Shown: positions 54,177 to 63,577, counted from the first letter of the stretch. The stretch is 64,000 nucleotides of DNA from Lachnospiraceae bacterium (GCA_009774245.1 VSNM01000002.1:124001-188000), one strand, 5' to 3'. Made by a program: numbers and translations. The notes: generated by a model from the letters alone, not told the origin.

Positions 54177-55904
54177 TTATTTCCCAATCAGGCACCTCTT
54201 TCCCTGAAAGGCAAAACCGTACTTGCGTATATTTTCCCTGGCAAAACCGTCTGCGACCAGCGCTGCCTCATACTGTTTCTCCTCGATCTGCCCCAGGGCA
54301 TTGGCCACGGTGTCCTCAAGCTTCTTCTCGTCATCATCCGCGTCCAGCACCTTAAACTCAAAAATAAACGCTTTTTCACCTTTATCAAGCGGCTCAATCA
54401 TCACATCATAGCGTCCATACCCGCTCTCGTGATTCGATATCACCCGATATTTATCAGAGAGATTGACGATCATACCAAGCACAAAACCATGATAAAAACG
54501 TTCCGGCTCTGTCTCCTCCGAAGGTCTGTTTCCCGTGTCAAACGAGCTGAACGTGTTCAGGGCAACTTTGTTCATAAAGGTATTCATTCTGCGCACATCA
54601 TCGTTCAAAAGAGAGTTGATAAATTCATTGTAGTATGCCTTGACGCTGCTCTTCGCAAACCAGCCGCGAATCATCTTTTTGAACATGCTCTGCACTTCCA
54701 GGTTGGTGAGCGCCAGCGTGTAATCCAAATCATCCGTATCGTCTTCCATGCGCTCCTCGACTTCTATTGTTTTCAGATATCCTGCTGCCATCAGCAGGCT
54801 CCACACCGCGTTTTCATCCTCCGCAAGCTGGCTGAAAACAATCTGCTCGTCGATCGGCACCGTAAAGCTTTTTCCCGCGATCAAATCCTCCACTGTCTTT
54901 TTGACATTGGCGGAACCCTGCCGCATCAGTACATTGACAAGCTCATTCGAACTCGTATTTGCCCAGTAAGCGGCATACTTGCCCCTGTTTCCGATAAACG
55001 ATATAATCGACCACGGATTATAGATGTCCGTAATATCTCCAAAGGTAAAACCATCATACCACCTTTTTACCCCTTCCTTATATTCGCCTAATCCCGCCTC
55101 CTCGAGCGCCTGAAACACTTCCTCTTCCGTGAAACCAAAGCTTGTCGCATACTTGTCAGAGGTTGTTGTCACCACCTCGAGATGGTTCAGATCGGAAAAG
55201 ATGGATTCTTTCGAAATTCGTGTAATCCCTGTGATCAGCCCGCGCTCCATACTTTTGTTATTTTTAAACGTATTCACGAAAAAGTTCTTGAAAAAAGCAA
55301 CCGCCTGATCCCAATAGCCGCCCAGCCACGCCTCCTGCATTGGCGTATCATACTCATCGAGAAGAATGATTGCTTTTTTGTGATAAAATTTTTCCAGATA
55401 TGCGCTGAGTATACTAATAGCAGTAGCCGCATCCTCGTCGGACATGTCTTCCTTTACAGACGCATAGTACTCCCTGTCACGCTCGTCAAACAGCTCCGAC
55501 TTCATGATATCCTTGAAATTCCTATATATTTGCACAATAATCTTTTTTATTGCTTTTTTCATGGGTTGGGCACTGTCCGAACCATCCTCCCCGCATCCGG
55601 GTTTTACGCCCGCAAAGCTCACAAAAATGATCGGATAGGTTCCCTGCAGCTTCCTTAACGCCTCATCTTCCCATACTTTACGCCCCTCAAACAGCTCTTT
55701 CTTATCCCTGTACTGGTTCGAAAAAAAACACTCCACCGTGCTCATGTTGAGCGTCTTTCCAAACCGGCGGGGGCGCGTAATGAGCGTGACCTCATCGGCA
55801 TAATGCCACCACTCACTGATAAAATCCGTCTTGTCGATGTAAAATATGTGATTCCTCATCATATCCTCATAATTCTGATACCCCAGTCCGTGTCTGATCT
55901 CCAT
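54177..55904 (-). CDS. AAA-ATPase-like/PD-(D/E)XK nuclease-superfamily protein
   Basis: 575 residues. The N-terminal AAA-ATPase_like domain starts with QNYEDMMRNHIFYIDKTDFI and has a P-loop variant RPRRFGKT and the Walker B region AIILLDEYDTPM. The C-terminal PDDEXK_9 domain has GYGRYDVMI and AFIFEFKV, the Asp and Glu-x-Lys of the nuclease fold. The real start is ATG 55904: the open frame reaches 55943, but the promoter -10 box overlaps those codons. Proteins of this type are numerous in gut Firmicutes and Bacteroidetes; their role is unsettled, with mobile-element or defence functions suggested. No terminator was seen after it. Confidence 0.9.
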   Translation of the reverse strand: MEIRHGLGYQNYEDMMRNHIFYIDKTDFISEWWHYADEVTLITRPRRFGKTLNMSTVECFFSNQYRDKKELFEGRKVWEDEALRKLQGTYPIIFVSFAGVKPGCGEDGSDSAQPMKKAIKKIIVQIYRNFKDIMKSELFDERDREYYASVKEDMSDEDAATAISILSAYLEKFYHKKAIILLDEYDTPMQEAWLGGYWDQAVAFFKNFFVNTFKNNKSMERGLITGITRISKESIFSDLNHLEVVTTTSDKYATSFGFTEEEVFQALEEAGLGEYKEGVKRWYDGFTFGDITDIYNPWSIISFIGNRGKYAAYWANTSSNELVNVLMRQGSANVKKTVEDLIAGKSFTVPIDEQIVFSQLAEDENAVWSLLMAAGYLKTIEVEERMEDDTDDLDYTLALTNLEVQSMFKKMIRGWFAKSSVKAYYNEFINSLLNDDVRRMNTFMNKVALNTFSSFDTGNRPSEETEPERFYHGFVLGMIVNLSDKYRVISNHESGYGRYDVMIEPLDKGEKAFIFEFKVLDADDDEKKLEDTVANALGQIEEKQYEAALVADGFARENIRKYGFAFQGKRCLIGK

Positions 55905-55931
55905 AAACTTACCCGCTATCCTTTCACATAC

Positions 55932-55960
55932 AGTATATGTCATTCAGCCTATAAACACAA
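55932..55960 (-). promoter_or_regulatory. Promoter of the AAA-ATPase gene; 29-bp direct repeat copy 1
   Basis: Minus strand: -35 TTGTGT (55955-55960), 17-base spacer, -10 TATACT (55932-55937). All 29 bases are identical to 57034-57062. It begins five bases past the stop of the upstream gene. Confidence 0.75.
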
Positions 55961-55965
55961 GCCAT

Positions 55966-56979
55966 TTAAAAAACGCGCTCTTCCCACTCCTCTGTCATTT
56001 CCATATAAAAGAGCAGCTCTGCCGCTATTGTTGCCGTGTCCGGCGAAAATGGAACATCGATAGTGCCTCCCTTTAGTGGGAGTCCATGAATCCCTGTCTG
56101 TTGATCTGGCGTCCATCTCATCACGAGAAAAGAGGCGCTCCCACTATGGGGTTCCGGATAGGAGTCCAGAAACTCCCTGGCATAAAACTGCAGATTGATA
56201 TCCTTACTGCATTCATACGCAATCCCGATGTAGCACATACCCTTGGGACAGCTCTGCCGGAGCGCCTCATAGTACTGGCTCTTAATCTCTTGAAGTTGTT
56301 CCTCCGTAAAATGCTCCTGGTATCTTGCATCGTCAAACTTTTTCCCTGCCTCCTCCCACAGATCAACCAGCAGGACATCATTGATATAACAATGCACTTT
56401 CTCCCCGTCATGCGCCGTAAACTGAAAAGAACAGGGCTTTCCGATCTCGAGCATGATCTGTTTCGCCCTGTGTAACAGATGTCTCTGCGCACCCCGCCCA
56501 TGTTTGATTACAATGGGCATGTCCGACGAGTACCTGGGAAGGCGCTTTAGCCCCGTAAAAACCAACGTGTCTAACTGCAGCCTGTCCCAGTCCTTCTCCT
56601 CGAGCCACTCCGGGATCTCCCAGCCTGCGTCCATCATATCGAGAAACAGCTTGATATCCTCATAATTATCCGGTCTTAAAACACCGCTGCACCCGCTCTG
56701 CGTGCATAACTTCTTATTGCCAATCCGAAACTCCCGACAGTTTGAATAACATCCGTTTTCTATCTCCTGCTCCCTTATAAGCTGCCGCTGCGTGCGTTTC
56801 TTTTTCGGCTGGTGGCAGTTCCTTTCTTCGTAGGGCTCTATGATATAAAGCCTTGCCGTTTCCTCCTCCATCGTCATTCCAACCATATGATATTTTTTCC
56901 CATCACGCTCGAGCGTCCTCCCGATCACGAGAATCTCTTTCCATTTTTTGCTGACGCCCTCCAGCCACGAAAACCGCAT
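55966..56979 (-). CDS. Unknown protein with Cys-rich segment
   Basis: 337 residues, no membrane segment. An N-terminal beta-rich part carries KKRTQRQLIREQEIENG, then NCREFRIGNKKLCTQSGCSGVL, in which three Cys could bind metal. The middle and C-terminal parts are mixed alpha/beta (WTPDQQTGIHGLPLKGGT). No family recognised. ATG 56979 has AAAGG 9 bases upstream; the longer GTG start has no site. It is read from its own promoter, which shares 29 bases with that of the next gene. Codon use resembles neighbours. Confidence 0.75.
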   Translation of the reverse strand: MRFSWLEGVSKKWKEILVIGRTLERDGKKYHMVGMTMEEETARLYIIEPYEERNCHQPKKKRTQRQLIREQEIENGCYSNCREFRIGNKKLCTQSGCSGVLRPDNYEDIKLFLDMMDAGWEIPEWLEEKDWDRLQLDTLVFTGLKRLPRYSSDMPIVIKHGRGAQRHLLHRAKQIMLEIGKPCSFQFTAHDGEKVHCYINDVLLVDLWEEAGKKFDDARYQEHFTEEQLQEIKSQYYEALRQSCPKGMCYIGIAYECSKDINLQFYAREFLDSYPEPHSGSASFLVMRWTPDQQTGIHGLPLKGGTIDVPFSPDTATIAAELLFYMEMTEEWEERVF

Positions 56980-57033
56980 GCTTGTCACCCTTTCTTTGTA
57001 TTATACCTGAAATTGTTAATGTTCCTTTGCTAT

Positions 57034-57062
57034 AGTATATGTCATTCAGCCTATAAACACAA
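57034..57062 (-). promoter_or_regulatory. Promoter of the unknown Cys-rich gene; 29-bp direct repeat copy 2
   Basis: Minus strand: -35 TTGTGT (57057-57062), 17-base spacer, -10 TATACT (57034-57039). Identical over 29 bases to 55932-55960. It abuts repeat copy C. A second TATAAT closer to the gene has no good -35. Confidence 0.75.
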
Positions 57063-57064
57063 TC

Positions 57065-57151
57065 CGATTTAGGGGAAAACCCTTTCCCCTATTCGTGCGC
57101 CGGGCACCCGTCAGTGCATGCTGACATATTACATCTGGGTGCTCGTGTGCA
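57065..57151. repeat. Double-hairpin intergenic element, copy C
   Basis: Stem 1 is AGGGGAAA/TTTCCCCT, then TGCGCC, outer arms GGGCACCC/GGGTGCTC, inner GTCAG/CTGAC, linker ATATTACATCT, end GTGTGCA. It lies between the cysA terminator and the next promoter. Confidence 0.78.
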
Positions 57152-57155
57152 TAAT

Positions 57156-57198
57156 AAAAAGGCGCTATCCCTTAAATTTACAGGAATTGCGCCTTTTT
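57156..57198 (-). terminator. Intrinsic terminator of the sulfate operon
   Basis: Minus strand: AAAAAGGCGC (57189-57198) and GCGCCTTTTT (57156-57165) form a perfect 10-bp stem ending in five T. The 5-prime arm lies in the last codons of cysA and the stop codon is in the loop. Confidence 0.85.
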
Positions 57199-57939
57199 GG
57201 ATAAGTCTAATGCCACAAATGCCTCATACCGCGCCGAATCGATAAAATCCGCCACAAACGCTGTCTCCGGATGCAGGCAGATGGCATCCGGCGTCCCGAT
57301 CTGCTCGATCCTGCCCTGGTTCGTAACGATGATAGTATCCGCGACCTCCATGGCCTCCTCCTGGTCATGTGTCACAAAGAGGCTGGTGATCCCCACCCTG
57401 CTGATCATCTCTTTCAGCCACGTCCTAAGCTCCCTGCGCACCTTCGCATCGATTGCCGCAAACGGCTCATCCAGCAGCAGAAGCTGCGGATTTGGGGCAA
57501 GTGCGCGCGCAAATGCCACACGCTGGCGCTGGCCGCCCGACAGCTGGTGCGGATAACGCTTTCCAAGGTCCTGCATGGAGATCAGCTCCAGGAGCTCTTC
57601 CACCCTGCTCCTGATCGCCTTCTTACTCCTTTTCTGCACTTCCAGTCCGAACGCAATGTTGTCCGCCACTGTCATGTATCGGAACAATGCATAGTTCTGG
57701 AACACGAAACCGATGCCACGCTTACTTCCCGGAAGATCGTTCACACGCATGTCGTTGATCATGATGTCTCCCGAATCTGGCTTGTCCAGTCCTGCGATCA
57801 TCCGCAAAATTGTGGTTTTCCCGCTTCCGCTCGGGCCAAGCAGCGCCGCAAGCTGCCCTTTCTCCACACCAAAACTTACGTCATTGGAGGCGCGAAAGCC
57901 ATCGAACGTTTTATTAATATGCTCCATCTGTACGTACAT
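57178..57939 (-). CDS. cysA: Sulfate/thiosulfate ABC transporter ATP-binding protein
   Basis: A 253-residue ATPase: GPSGSGKTT (Walker A), LSGGQRQRVAFARAL (signature), LLLLDEPFAAID (Walker B) and a switch His in LFVTHDQEE. It energises sulfate import with the CysT and CysW permeases. It is about 100 residues shorter than enteric CysA and lacks the C-terminal regulatory domain. ATG 57939 has GGGGAGG 9 bases upstream. Last gene of the operon. Confidence 0.92.
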   Translation of the reverse strand: MYVQMEHINKTFDGFRASNDVSFGVEKGQLAALLGPSGSGKTTILRMIAGLDKPDSGDIMINDMRVNDLPGSKRGIGFVFQNYALFRYMTVADNIAFGLEVQKRSKKAIRSRVEELLELISMQDLGKRYPHQLSGGQRQRVAFARALAPNPQLLLLDEPFAAIDAKVRRELRTWLKEMISRVGITSLFVTHDQEEAMEVADTIIVTNQGRIEQIGTPDAICLHPETAFVADFIDSARYEAFVALDLSKKAQFL

Positions 57940-57963
57940 TGCAAAAAACCTCCCCTGTCCTGA

Positions 57964-58857
57964 TTACTTCAGATCCTTCGTCCTCTCCACAATGTTCCTT
58001 GCGATCAGAATCAACACTGCAAGTACCACCAGGATTGACGACACTGCAAATGCCGCTGTCGTGTTAAATTCATTGTATAAGATCTCCACATGCAGGGGAA
58101 GTGTATTCGTCTTTCCCCTCAGATGACCTGAGATCACGGATACTGCGCCAAACTCACCCATTGCCCTCGCTGCACACAGGATAACGCCGTAGAGCAGCGC
58201 CCATCTGATATGCGGGAAAGTGATCCTGCGAAAAATAGTGAATCCACCAGCGCCCATCAGCGCCGCCGCTTCCTCCTCGTCCTTTCCCTGAGCATTCATG
58301 ACCGGAAAAAGCTCACGGAATACAAATGGAAATGTGACAAAAACCGTAGCAAGAACCACACCCGGCACAGCAAACACGATCTTTATATCATGCGCTTTTA
58401 GAAAATCCCCCATCCAGCCGACATTTCCAAAAGTCAGGATAAACACCAGGCCTGCTATGACCGGCGATATGGAAAACGGAATGTCTATGAGTGCGGCAAG
58501 GATCTGGCGCCCTCTGAAATAAAACTTGGATAACAGGTACGATGCAAAAAGGCCGAATATAGTATTGACTACAACTGCCGCCGCTGTCGCAAACAGAGTC
58601 AGCTGCAGTGCCCTGATCGTATATTCATCAAGCACAGCCTCTTTGTATGCCTCCCAGCCGTCACGCAGTGCGTTGGTAACTACCACGAGCAGAGGAAGCA
58701 CAAGCATCACAAACAAAAACAATATACAAATCCCAATTAATGCGTACTTTATCCCTGGTCCGGAACGATACTGATGCGGCTCCCTGACCTTCTGTATAGA
58801 GGAGATCCCATCCCCCACGATATCCTGCTGGTATGTCCTATGCGTATTTTTAGTCAT
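57964..58857 (-). CDS. cysW: Sulfate ABC transporter permease CysW
   Basis: 297 residues with six membrane helices after a 45-residue cytoplasmic start. The EAA-type loop (DEEEAAALMGAGGFTIF) binds CysA, and MGEFGAVSVISGHLRGK is the sulfate permease signature. ATG 58857 is chosen for GGAGG 10 bases upstream; the longer frame lacks a site. It is separated from cysT by the two sulfate-activation genes. Confidence 0.92.
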   Translation of the reverse strand: MTKNTHRTYQQDIVGDGISSIQKVREPHQYRSGPGIKYALIGICILFLFVMLVLPLLVVVTNALRDGWEAYKEAVLDEYTIRALQLTLFATAAAVVVNTIFGLFASYLLSKFYFRGRQILAALIDIPFSISPVIAGLVFILTFGNVGWMGDFLKAHDIKIVFAVPGVVLATVFVTFPFVFRELFPVMNAQGKDEEEAAALMGAGGFTIFRRITFPHIRWALLYGVILCAARAMGEFGAVSVISGHLRGKTNTLPLHVEILYNEFNTTAAFAVSSILVVLAVLILIARNIVERTKDLK

Positions 58858-58879
58858 TGCAGTTTTTCCTCCATATCCT

Positions 58880-60736
58880 TCACAGATATTTCCTGATTTC
58901 ACGTAATACATAATCCGCCGCTTCTTCCAAAGTGCACTGGCTTGTATCAATCTCCACCTCTGCATTTACAGGCGGCTCATAGGGATTGGAAATTCCCGTA
59001 AAGTTTGGAATCTGCCCGTTCCTTGCCTTCTTATATAATCCTTTGACATCACGTCTCTCACATTCTGCTAACGGTGTGCTCACATAGATTTCTATAAAAT
59101 TCGTGCTGCCAATGATCTCCCTCGCCCGCGCCCTGTCGCTTTCATATGGAGAAATAAAGGACGCGAGCACGATCAGCCCGGCATCGTTCATGAGTTTTGC
59201 CACCTCTGCAACCCTGCGGATGTTCTCGATCCTGTCCCTTTCTCCAAAACCAAGATTCTGGTTCAGTCCCATCCGCACATTATCGCCGTCTAAGAGCATC
59301 GTATAGTTCCCCTGAATGCTCAGAGCCTTCTCAACCTCATTTGCAAGCGCTGACTTTCCTGCACCGGAAAGCCCGGTAAACCACAGTGTTGCAGGCTTCT
59401 GTCCCATCTTTGCAGCACGTGTCTTTCGCGTGATGTCAAGCTTCTGCCACGTCAGGTTGTCCGCCCTTCTCAAAGAGTGCTCGATAACACCACATGCCGA
59501 AGTCATGTTCGTAATCCGGTCGATCAGTATAAACCGTCCAAGCGCTTTATGCTTTGCGAAAGTGTCATACACAGCATCCTCCGCCATAACAATGTCACAG
59601 ACTGCAATCTCATTTTTATATAGCTGTGGCGCCGCCAGATGCTCCCCCGAATGAATATCGATCTTGTATTTAATGGCCATCACTGTCGCAGGCTGCATCT
59701 TCGTGCCAATCCTGATCAGAAAATTCTTCCCCTGCACCAGTTCCATATCATCCATCCAGAGTATCGATGCAGTAAACATTCTGCTCACTTTGAGCTGTGT
59801 CTCTCTGACAAATACACATCCGCGGGACACATCCACCTCACGGTTTAACTGTATCGTTAACGCCTGTCCTTTGTATGCTTCCTGCACTGTTTTATCTGCC
59901 ATGAGGATGGACTCCACACATGCCCTCTCTCCGCTTGGCAGGACCGTAATCTCATCCCCGGCCGAAATAGTTCCCAAAGCCGCCTCTCCCTGAAATCCTC
60001 GAAACGCAGCATTTGGCCTGCATACCCTCTGTATGGGCATGACAAAACCCTGCTCCTGTGTCCCGTCATCCACATCTACTGACTCAAGATATTCCAGAAG
60101 CGTCCTCCCGCTGTACCATGGCATATGCGCTGACCTTATGGTGACATTGTCGCCTTCCGTCGCAGATACCGGAATCATCTCCGTATGATAAAGCTCCAAA
60201 TCTATGGCAAGTTTTTTGATCTCTTTTTCAATCTTTCTGTATTCCTCCTGGCTGTAACGAACAAGATCCATCTTGTTGACTGCAAACACAAAATACTGAA
60301 TCCCCATCAGCGCGCAGATCCTCGCATGGCGCCTTGTCTGTGTCAGTATTCCCTGGGATGCATCCACTAAGATCACCGCAAGGTCCGCAAACGACGCTCC
60401 TACTGCCATGTTCCGCGTATATTCCTCGTGACCGGGTGTGTCCGCCACGATAAAGCTCCTATGCTCCGTCGTAAAATAACGGTATGCCACATCAATCGTA
60501 ATTCCCTGCTCCCGCTCTGCCATCAGTCCGTCCAGTAAAAGGGAATAGTCGATCCCTCCCTCACGGCTCCCCACGCGGCTATCCAGCTCGAGTGCACGTT
60601 CCTGGTCTGCAAACAGAAGTTTTGCATCATATAACATATGTCCGATCAGTGTGGATTTTCCGTCATCCACGCTGCCGCAGGTGATAAATTTGAGCAGCCC
60701 GCTGCTGCATCTATTTCCAGCCGTTTTTCCATTCAT
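58880..60736 (-). CDS. cysNC: Bifunctional sulfate adenylyltransferase subunit 1/APS kinase
   Basis: 618 residues. The CysN GTPase part (about 1-420) has GSVDDGKST, DTPGHEEY and NKMD; the C-terminal CysC part (about 430-618) has GLSGAGKSALANEVE and DGDNVRMGLNQNLGF. With CysD it makes APS from sulfate and ATP using GTP, then phosphorylates APS to PAPS. ATG 60736 is preferred (GGGAGG 12 bases upstream) over 60769. Neither a PAPS reductase nor a sulfite reductase gene is in the window. Confidence 0.94.
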   Translation of the reverse strand: MNGKTAGNRCSSGLLKFITCGSVDDGKSTLIGHMLYDAKLLFADQERALELDSRVGSREGGIDYSLLLDGLMAEREQGITIDVAYRYFTTEHRSFIVADTPGHEEYTRNMAVGASFADLAVILVDASQGILTQTRRHARICALMGIQYFVFAVNKMDLVRYSQEEYRKIEKEIKKLAIDLELYHTEMIPVSATEGDNVTIRSAHMPWYSGRTLLEYLESVDVDDGTQEQGFVMPIQRVCRPNAAFRGFQGEAALGTISAGDEITVLPSGERACVESILMADKTVQEAYKGQALTIQLNREVDVSRGCVFVRETQLKVSRMFTASILWMDDMELVQGKNFLIRIGTKMQPATVMAIKYKIDIHSGEHLAAPQLYKNEIAVCDIVMAEDAVYDTFAKHKALGRFILIDRITNMTSACGVIEHSLRRADNLTWQKLDITRKTRAAKMGQKPATLWFTGLSGAGKSALANEVEKALSIQGNYTMLLDGDNVRMGLNQNLGFGERDRIENIRRVAEVAKLMNDAGLIVLASFISPYESDRARAREIIGSTNFIEIYVSTPLAECERRDVKGLYKKARNGQIPNFTGISNPYEPPVNAEVEIDTSQCTLEEAADYVLREIRKYL

Positions 60737-60774
60737 ATCCGAAAAAGTCCTCCCCCCTGTCCTGCTCATCTTTA

Positions 60775-61668
60775 TTAAAAATATCCCTCGCGCTTACGTC
60801 GCTCCATACTGCCAACCGCCTCGTGGTCGATCACACGACTCGTCCGCTCCGATGTCACGGCGCCAAGCGTCTCCCTCACGATGTCCTTCAATGTGTCCGC
60901 CGTGGACTCCACACCGCCAGTCAGCGGATAACAGCCCAATGTACGGAAACGGACACTTTTATACTGGATCTCCTCTCCAGGGAGCAGACGCATCCTGTCG
61001 TCGTCCACCATAATAATGTTTCCATCCCTGTACACGACAGGGCGCTCCTTTGCAAAATATAGGGGTACAATCTCAATCTGCTCCTGCGCGATATACTGCC
61101 AGATATCCTTCTCCGTCCAGTTTGAGATCGGAAATACCCGGATGCTCTCGCCCCTGTGAATCTGCGTATTGTACAGGTTCCACATCTCCGGACGCTGGTT
61201 TTTCGGCTCCCACGCCTGTTCACTGTTCCGGAAGGAAAAAATGCGCTCCTTTGCCCGCGACTTCTCCTCGTCCCTGCGCCCGCCGCCAAATGCCGCAGTA
61301 AAACCGTATTTTGAGAGCGCCTGCTTCAATGCCTGCGTCTTCATAATATCCGTGTATGCGGAACCGTGATCAAACGGGTTAATCCCCTGTTTTACCCCCT
61401 CCTCATTTGTATAGACAAGCATTTCAATTCCTTTTTCCGCTGTGATGCGGTCACGAAACGCAATCATTTCCTTAAATTTCCATGTCGTGTCGATGTGCAG
61501 GAACGGAAACGGCGGTTTTTCCGGATAAAATGCCTTGAGGGCAAGATGCAGCATTACCGAGCTGTCCTTCCCGATGGAATACAGCATCACCGGCTTCTCA
61601 CACTCTGCCGCCACCTCCCGCATAATATAGATCGCCTCTGCCTCCAGGGCATCAAGATGGGTGTTCAT
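60775..61668 (-). CDS. cysD: Sulfate adenylyltransferase subunit 2
   Basis: A 297-residue ATP-pyrophosphatase-fold enzyme. The PP loop is in YSIGKDSSVMLHLALKAF, with FGGGRRDEEKSRAKERIFS and ISNWTEKDIWQYI further on. Normal length for CysD. ATG 61668 has AGGAGG directly upstream, ten bases after cysT. It forms the ATP sulfurylase with the CysN part of the next gene. Confidence 0.95.
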   Translation of the reverse strand: MNTHLDALEAEAIYIMREVAAECEKPVMLYSIGKDSSVMLHLALKAFYPEKPPFPFLHIDTTWKFKEMIAFRDRITAEKGIEMLVYTNEEGVKQGINPFDHGSAYTDIMKTQALKQALSKYGFTAAFGGGRRDEEKSRAKERIFSFRNSEQAWEPKNQRPEMWNLYNTQIHRGESIRVFPISNWTEKDIWQYIAQEQIEIVPLYFAKERPVVYRDGNIIMVDDDRMRLLPGEEIQYKSVRFRTLGCYPLTGGVESTADTLKDIVRETLGAVTSERTSRVIDHEAVGSMERRKREGYF

Positions 61669-61678
61669 TTTTTTCCTC

Positions 61679-62530
61679 CTAACCCCTGCTGAACTTTTGC
61701 ATGTAAAGCTGTACGGAATTGATCAACAGCATCAGCAGGAATGAAATTACCAACAGCACCAGCGCGATTGCCGTTGCATCAGAATATTTATACTGTTCCA
61801 GTTTCGTCATGATTAAAAGTGGAGCGATCTGTGTCTTGTTCGGAATATTTCCAGCTATAAACACCACACTTCCGTACTCCCCGATGCCCCGCGCAAACGC
61901 CAGTCCAAAACCGGCAAGCAGCGCTGGGAACAGCTCTGGCAGCACCACGCGGAAAAATGTGTAAGTCCTGTCTGCCCCGAGCATCTCCGCCGCCTCCTCG
62001 TACTGCCTGTCCAGTTTTTCCAGCACGGGTTGTACTGCTCTTACCACAAAGGGGATGCCCACAAATACCATGGCGATCGTGATTCCAATCCGTGTGTACG
62101 CAATCTTAACTCCAACTTTCGCAAACTGCGCCCCGATCCACCCCTTATCCGAATAAAGGTAAGTCAGCGCGATACCCGCCACCGACGTTGGCAGGGCAAA
62201 CGGCAGCTCAATCAAGCCATCCATGAAACGTTTTCCCGGAAAATCATAACGCACCAGCACCCATGCGGTCATCAGCCCGAATACGGCATTGACCAATGCT
62301 GCAAAAAAAGCACAGGAAAGACTCACAACATAACCGGATATCACCTGTCTGGATGTGACTACCTCCATAAACTCCGCAAGACTGAGCTGGCTGGCACTGA
62401 TAAAAATGGATGCCAGCGGAATCAGTACCAGTATGCCCAGCATGGACAGTGTTACCCCCAATGATATACCAAAACCCGGGATTACTCTGACGCCCCTTTT
62501 ATTTTTCACCTTTATGATCTGCTGTTCCAT
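61679..62530 (-). CDS. cysT: Sulfate ABC transporter permease CysT
   Basis: 283 residues, six membrane helices. EEAAEMLGADRTYTFFRVVL is the CysA-binding loop and IGEYGSVVFIAGNIPNKTQ the sulfate permease signature. ATG 62530 has AGGAAGG upstream. It follows the binding-protein gene by 15 bases. Confidence 0.93.
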   Translation of the reverse strand: MEQQIIKVKNKRGVRVIPGFGISLGVTLSMLGILVLIPLASIFISASQLSLAEFMEVVTSRQVISGYVVSLSCAFFAALVNAVFGLMTAWVLVRYDFPGKRFMDGLIELPFALPTSVAGIALTYLYSDKGWIGAQFAKVGVKIAYTRIGITIAMVFVGIPFVVRAVQPVLEKLDRQYEEAAEMLGADRTYTFFRVVLPELFPALLAGFGLAFARGIGEYGSVVFIAGNIPNKTQIAPLLIMTKLEQYKYSDATAIALVLLVISFLLMLLINSVQLYMQKFSRG

Positions 62531-62545
62531 AAATATTCGTCCTTC

Positions 62546-63577
62546 CTAATCTGCATAGATCTGGTCAAAAATGGCGCCGTCATTAAAATAGGTCTGGTAT
62601 GCTGCGTCCCAGCCACCAAAATCATCAATTGTAACAAGATTCATTTCTAAGTCAAACTGGTCTGAAAACTCCTGCAAAATTGTCTCATTGGAGGGACGAT
62701 AGTAATTGTCCCCTGCAAGTCGCTGTGCCTCGTCACTGTACAGATACTCCAGATATGCGGCTGCAGCCTCCTCTGTCCCATGCTCCTTAGCATTGCTGTC
62801 CACCACCGCCACCGAAGGCTGTGCCAGGATGCTGATGCTCGGCGCTATGATCTCATATGCATCAGGGTATTCCTTCATGGAAAGATATGCCTCATTCTCC
62901 CATGCGATCAGCACATCCCCCTGTTTATTCTCCACGAACGTATTGGTCGCGCCCCTCGCGCCGGAATCCAGAACCAGTACATTCTGATACAATTTTTTCA
63001 TATATTCCTTCGTCGCAGTCTCGTCACCGCCGTCCTGCCCCTGAAAATATGCCCACGCGGCGAGAAAATTCCAGCCGGCGCCGCCGGAAGTTTTGGGATT
63101 CGGCGTGATCACCTCAACGCCGTCCCTAATCAGGTCATCCCAGTCCTGTATGTTTTTCTCATTTCCTTTTCGCACCAGAAATACAATCGTCGATGTATAT
63201 GGCGAACTGTCAAGATCAAATTCCCCCATCCAGCCGCTCTCGATCAGTCCGGCCTCCTCAATCGCCGTGACATCATGCGCAAGCGCAAGCGTCACCACGT
63301 CCGCCTCATTCCCCTCGATCACAGAACGCGCCTGCGATCCGGAGCCGCCATGGGACTGGGTGATCTTTATATCCTGACCACCCGTTTCCTTCCAGTGTTC
63401 ACGAAATAGTTCATTGTATGCCGCGTAAAATTCGCGGGTTGGATCGTAAGATACGTTTAGCAGTTCGATGACACCGGTGTCATTTTTTGTGCTCTCCCGT
63501 CCGCTGCTGCAGCCTGTAAATAAAATAGTTATCGAGGCGACACCTGAAAGTACCAGTGCTGTTATTCTTTTTTTCAT
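62546..63577 (-). CDS. sbp: Sulfate-binding lipoprotein
   Basis: A 343-residue solute-binding protein for sulfate or thiosulfate. The signal peptide ends in a lipobox (LFTGC), so it is anchored as a lipoprotein, as expected without an outer membrane. TQSHGGSGSQARSVIEG and NPKTSGGAGWNFLAAW are the sulfate-binding family motifs. ATG 63577 has GGGGAG upstream. It is first in the operon. Confidence 0.94.
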   Translation of the reverse strand: MKKRITALVLSGVASITILFTGCSSGRESTKNDTGVIELLNVSYDPTREFYAAYNELFREHWKETGGQDIKITQSHGGSGSQARSVIEGNEADVVTLALAHDVTAIEEAGLIESGWMGEFDLDSSPYTSTIVFLVRKGNEKNIQDWDDLIRDGVEVITPNPKTSGGAGWNFLAAWAYFQGQDGGDETATKEYMKKLYQNVLVLDSGARGATNTFVENKQGDVLIAWENEAYLSMKEYPDAYEIIAPSISILAQPSVAVVDSNAKEHGTEEAAAAYLEYLYSDEAQRLAGDNYYRPSNETILQEFSDQFDLEMNLVTIDDFGGWDAAYQTYFNDGAIFDQIYAD

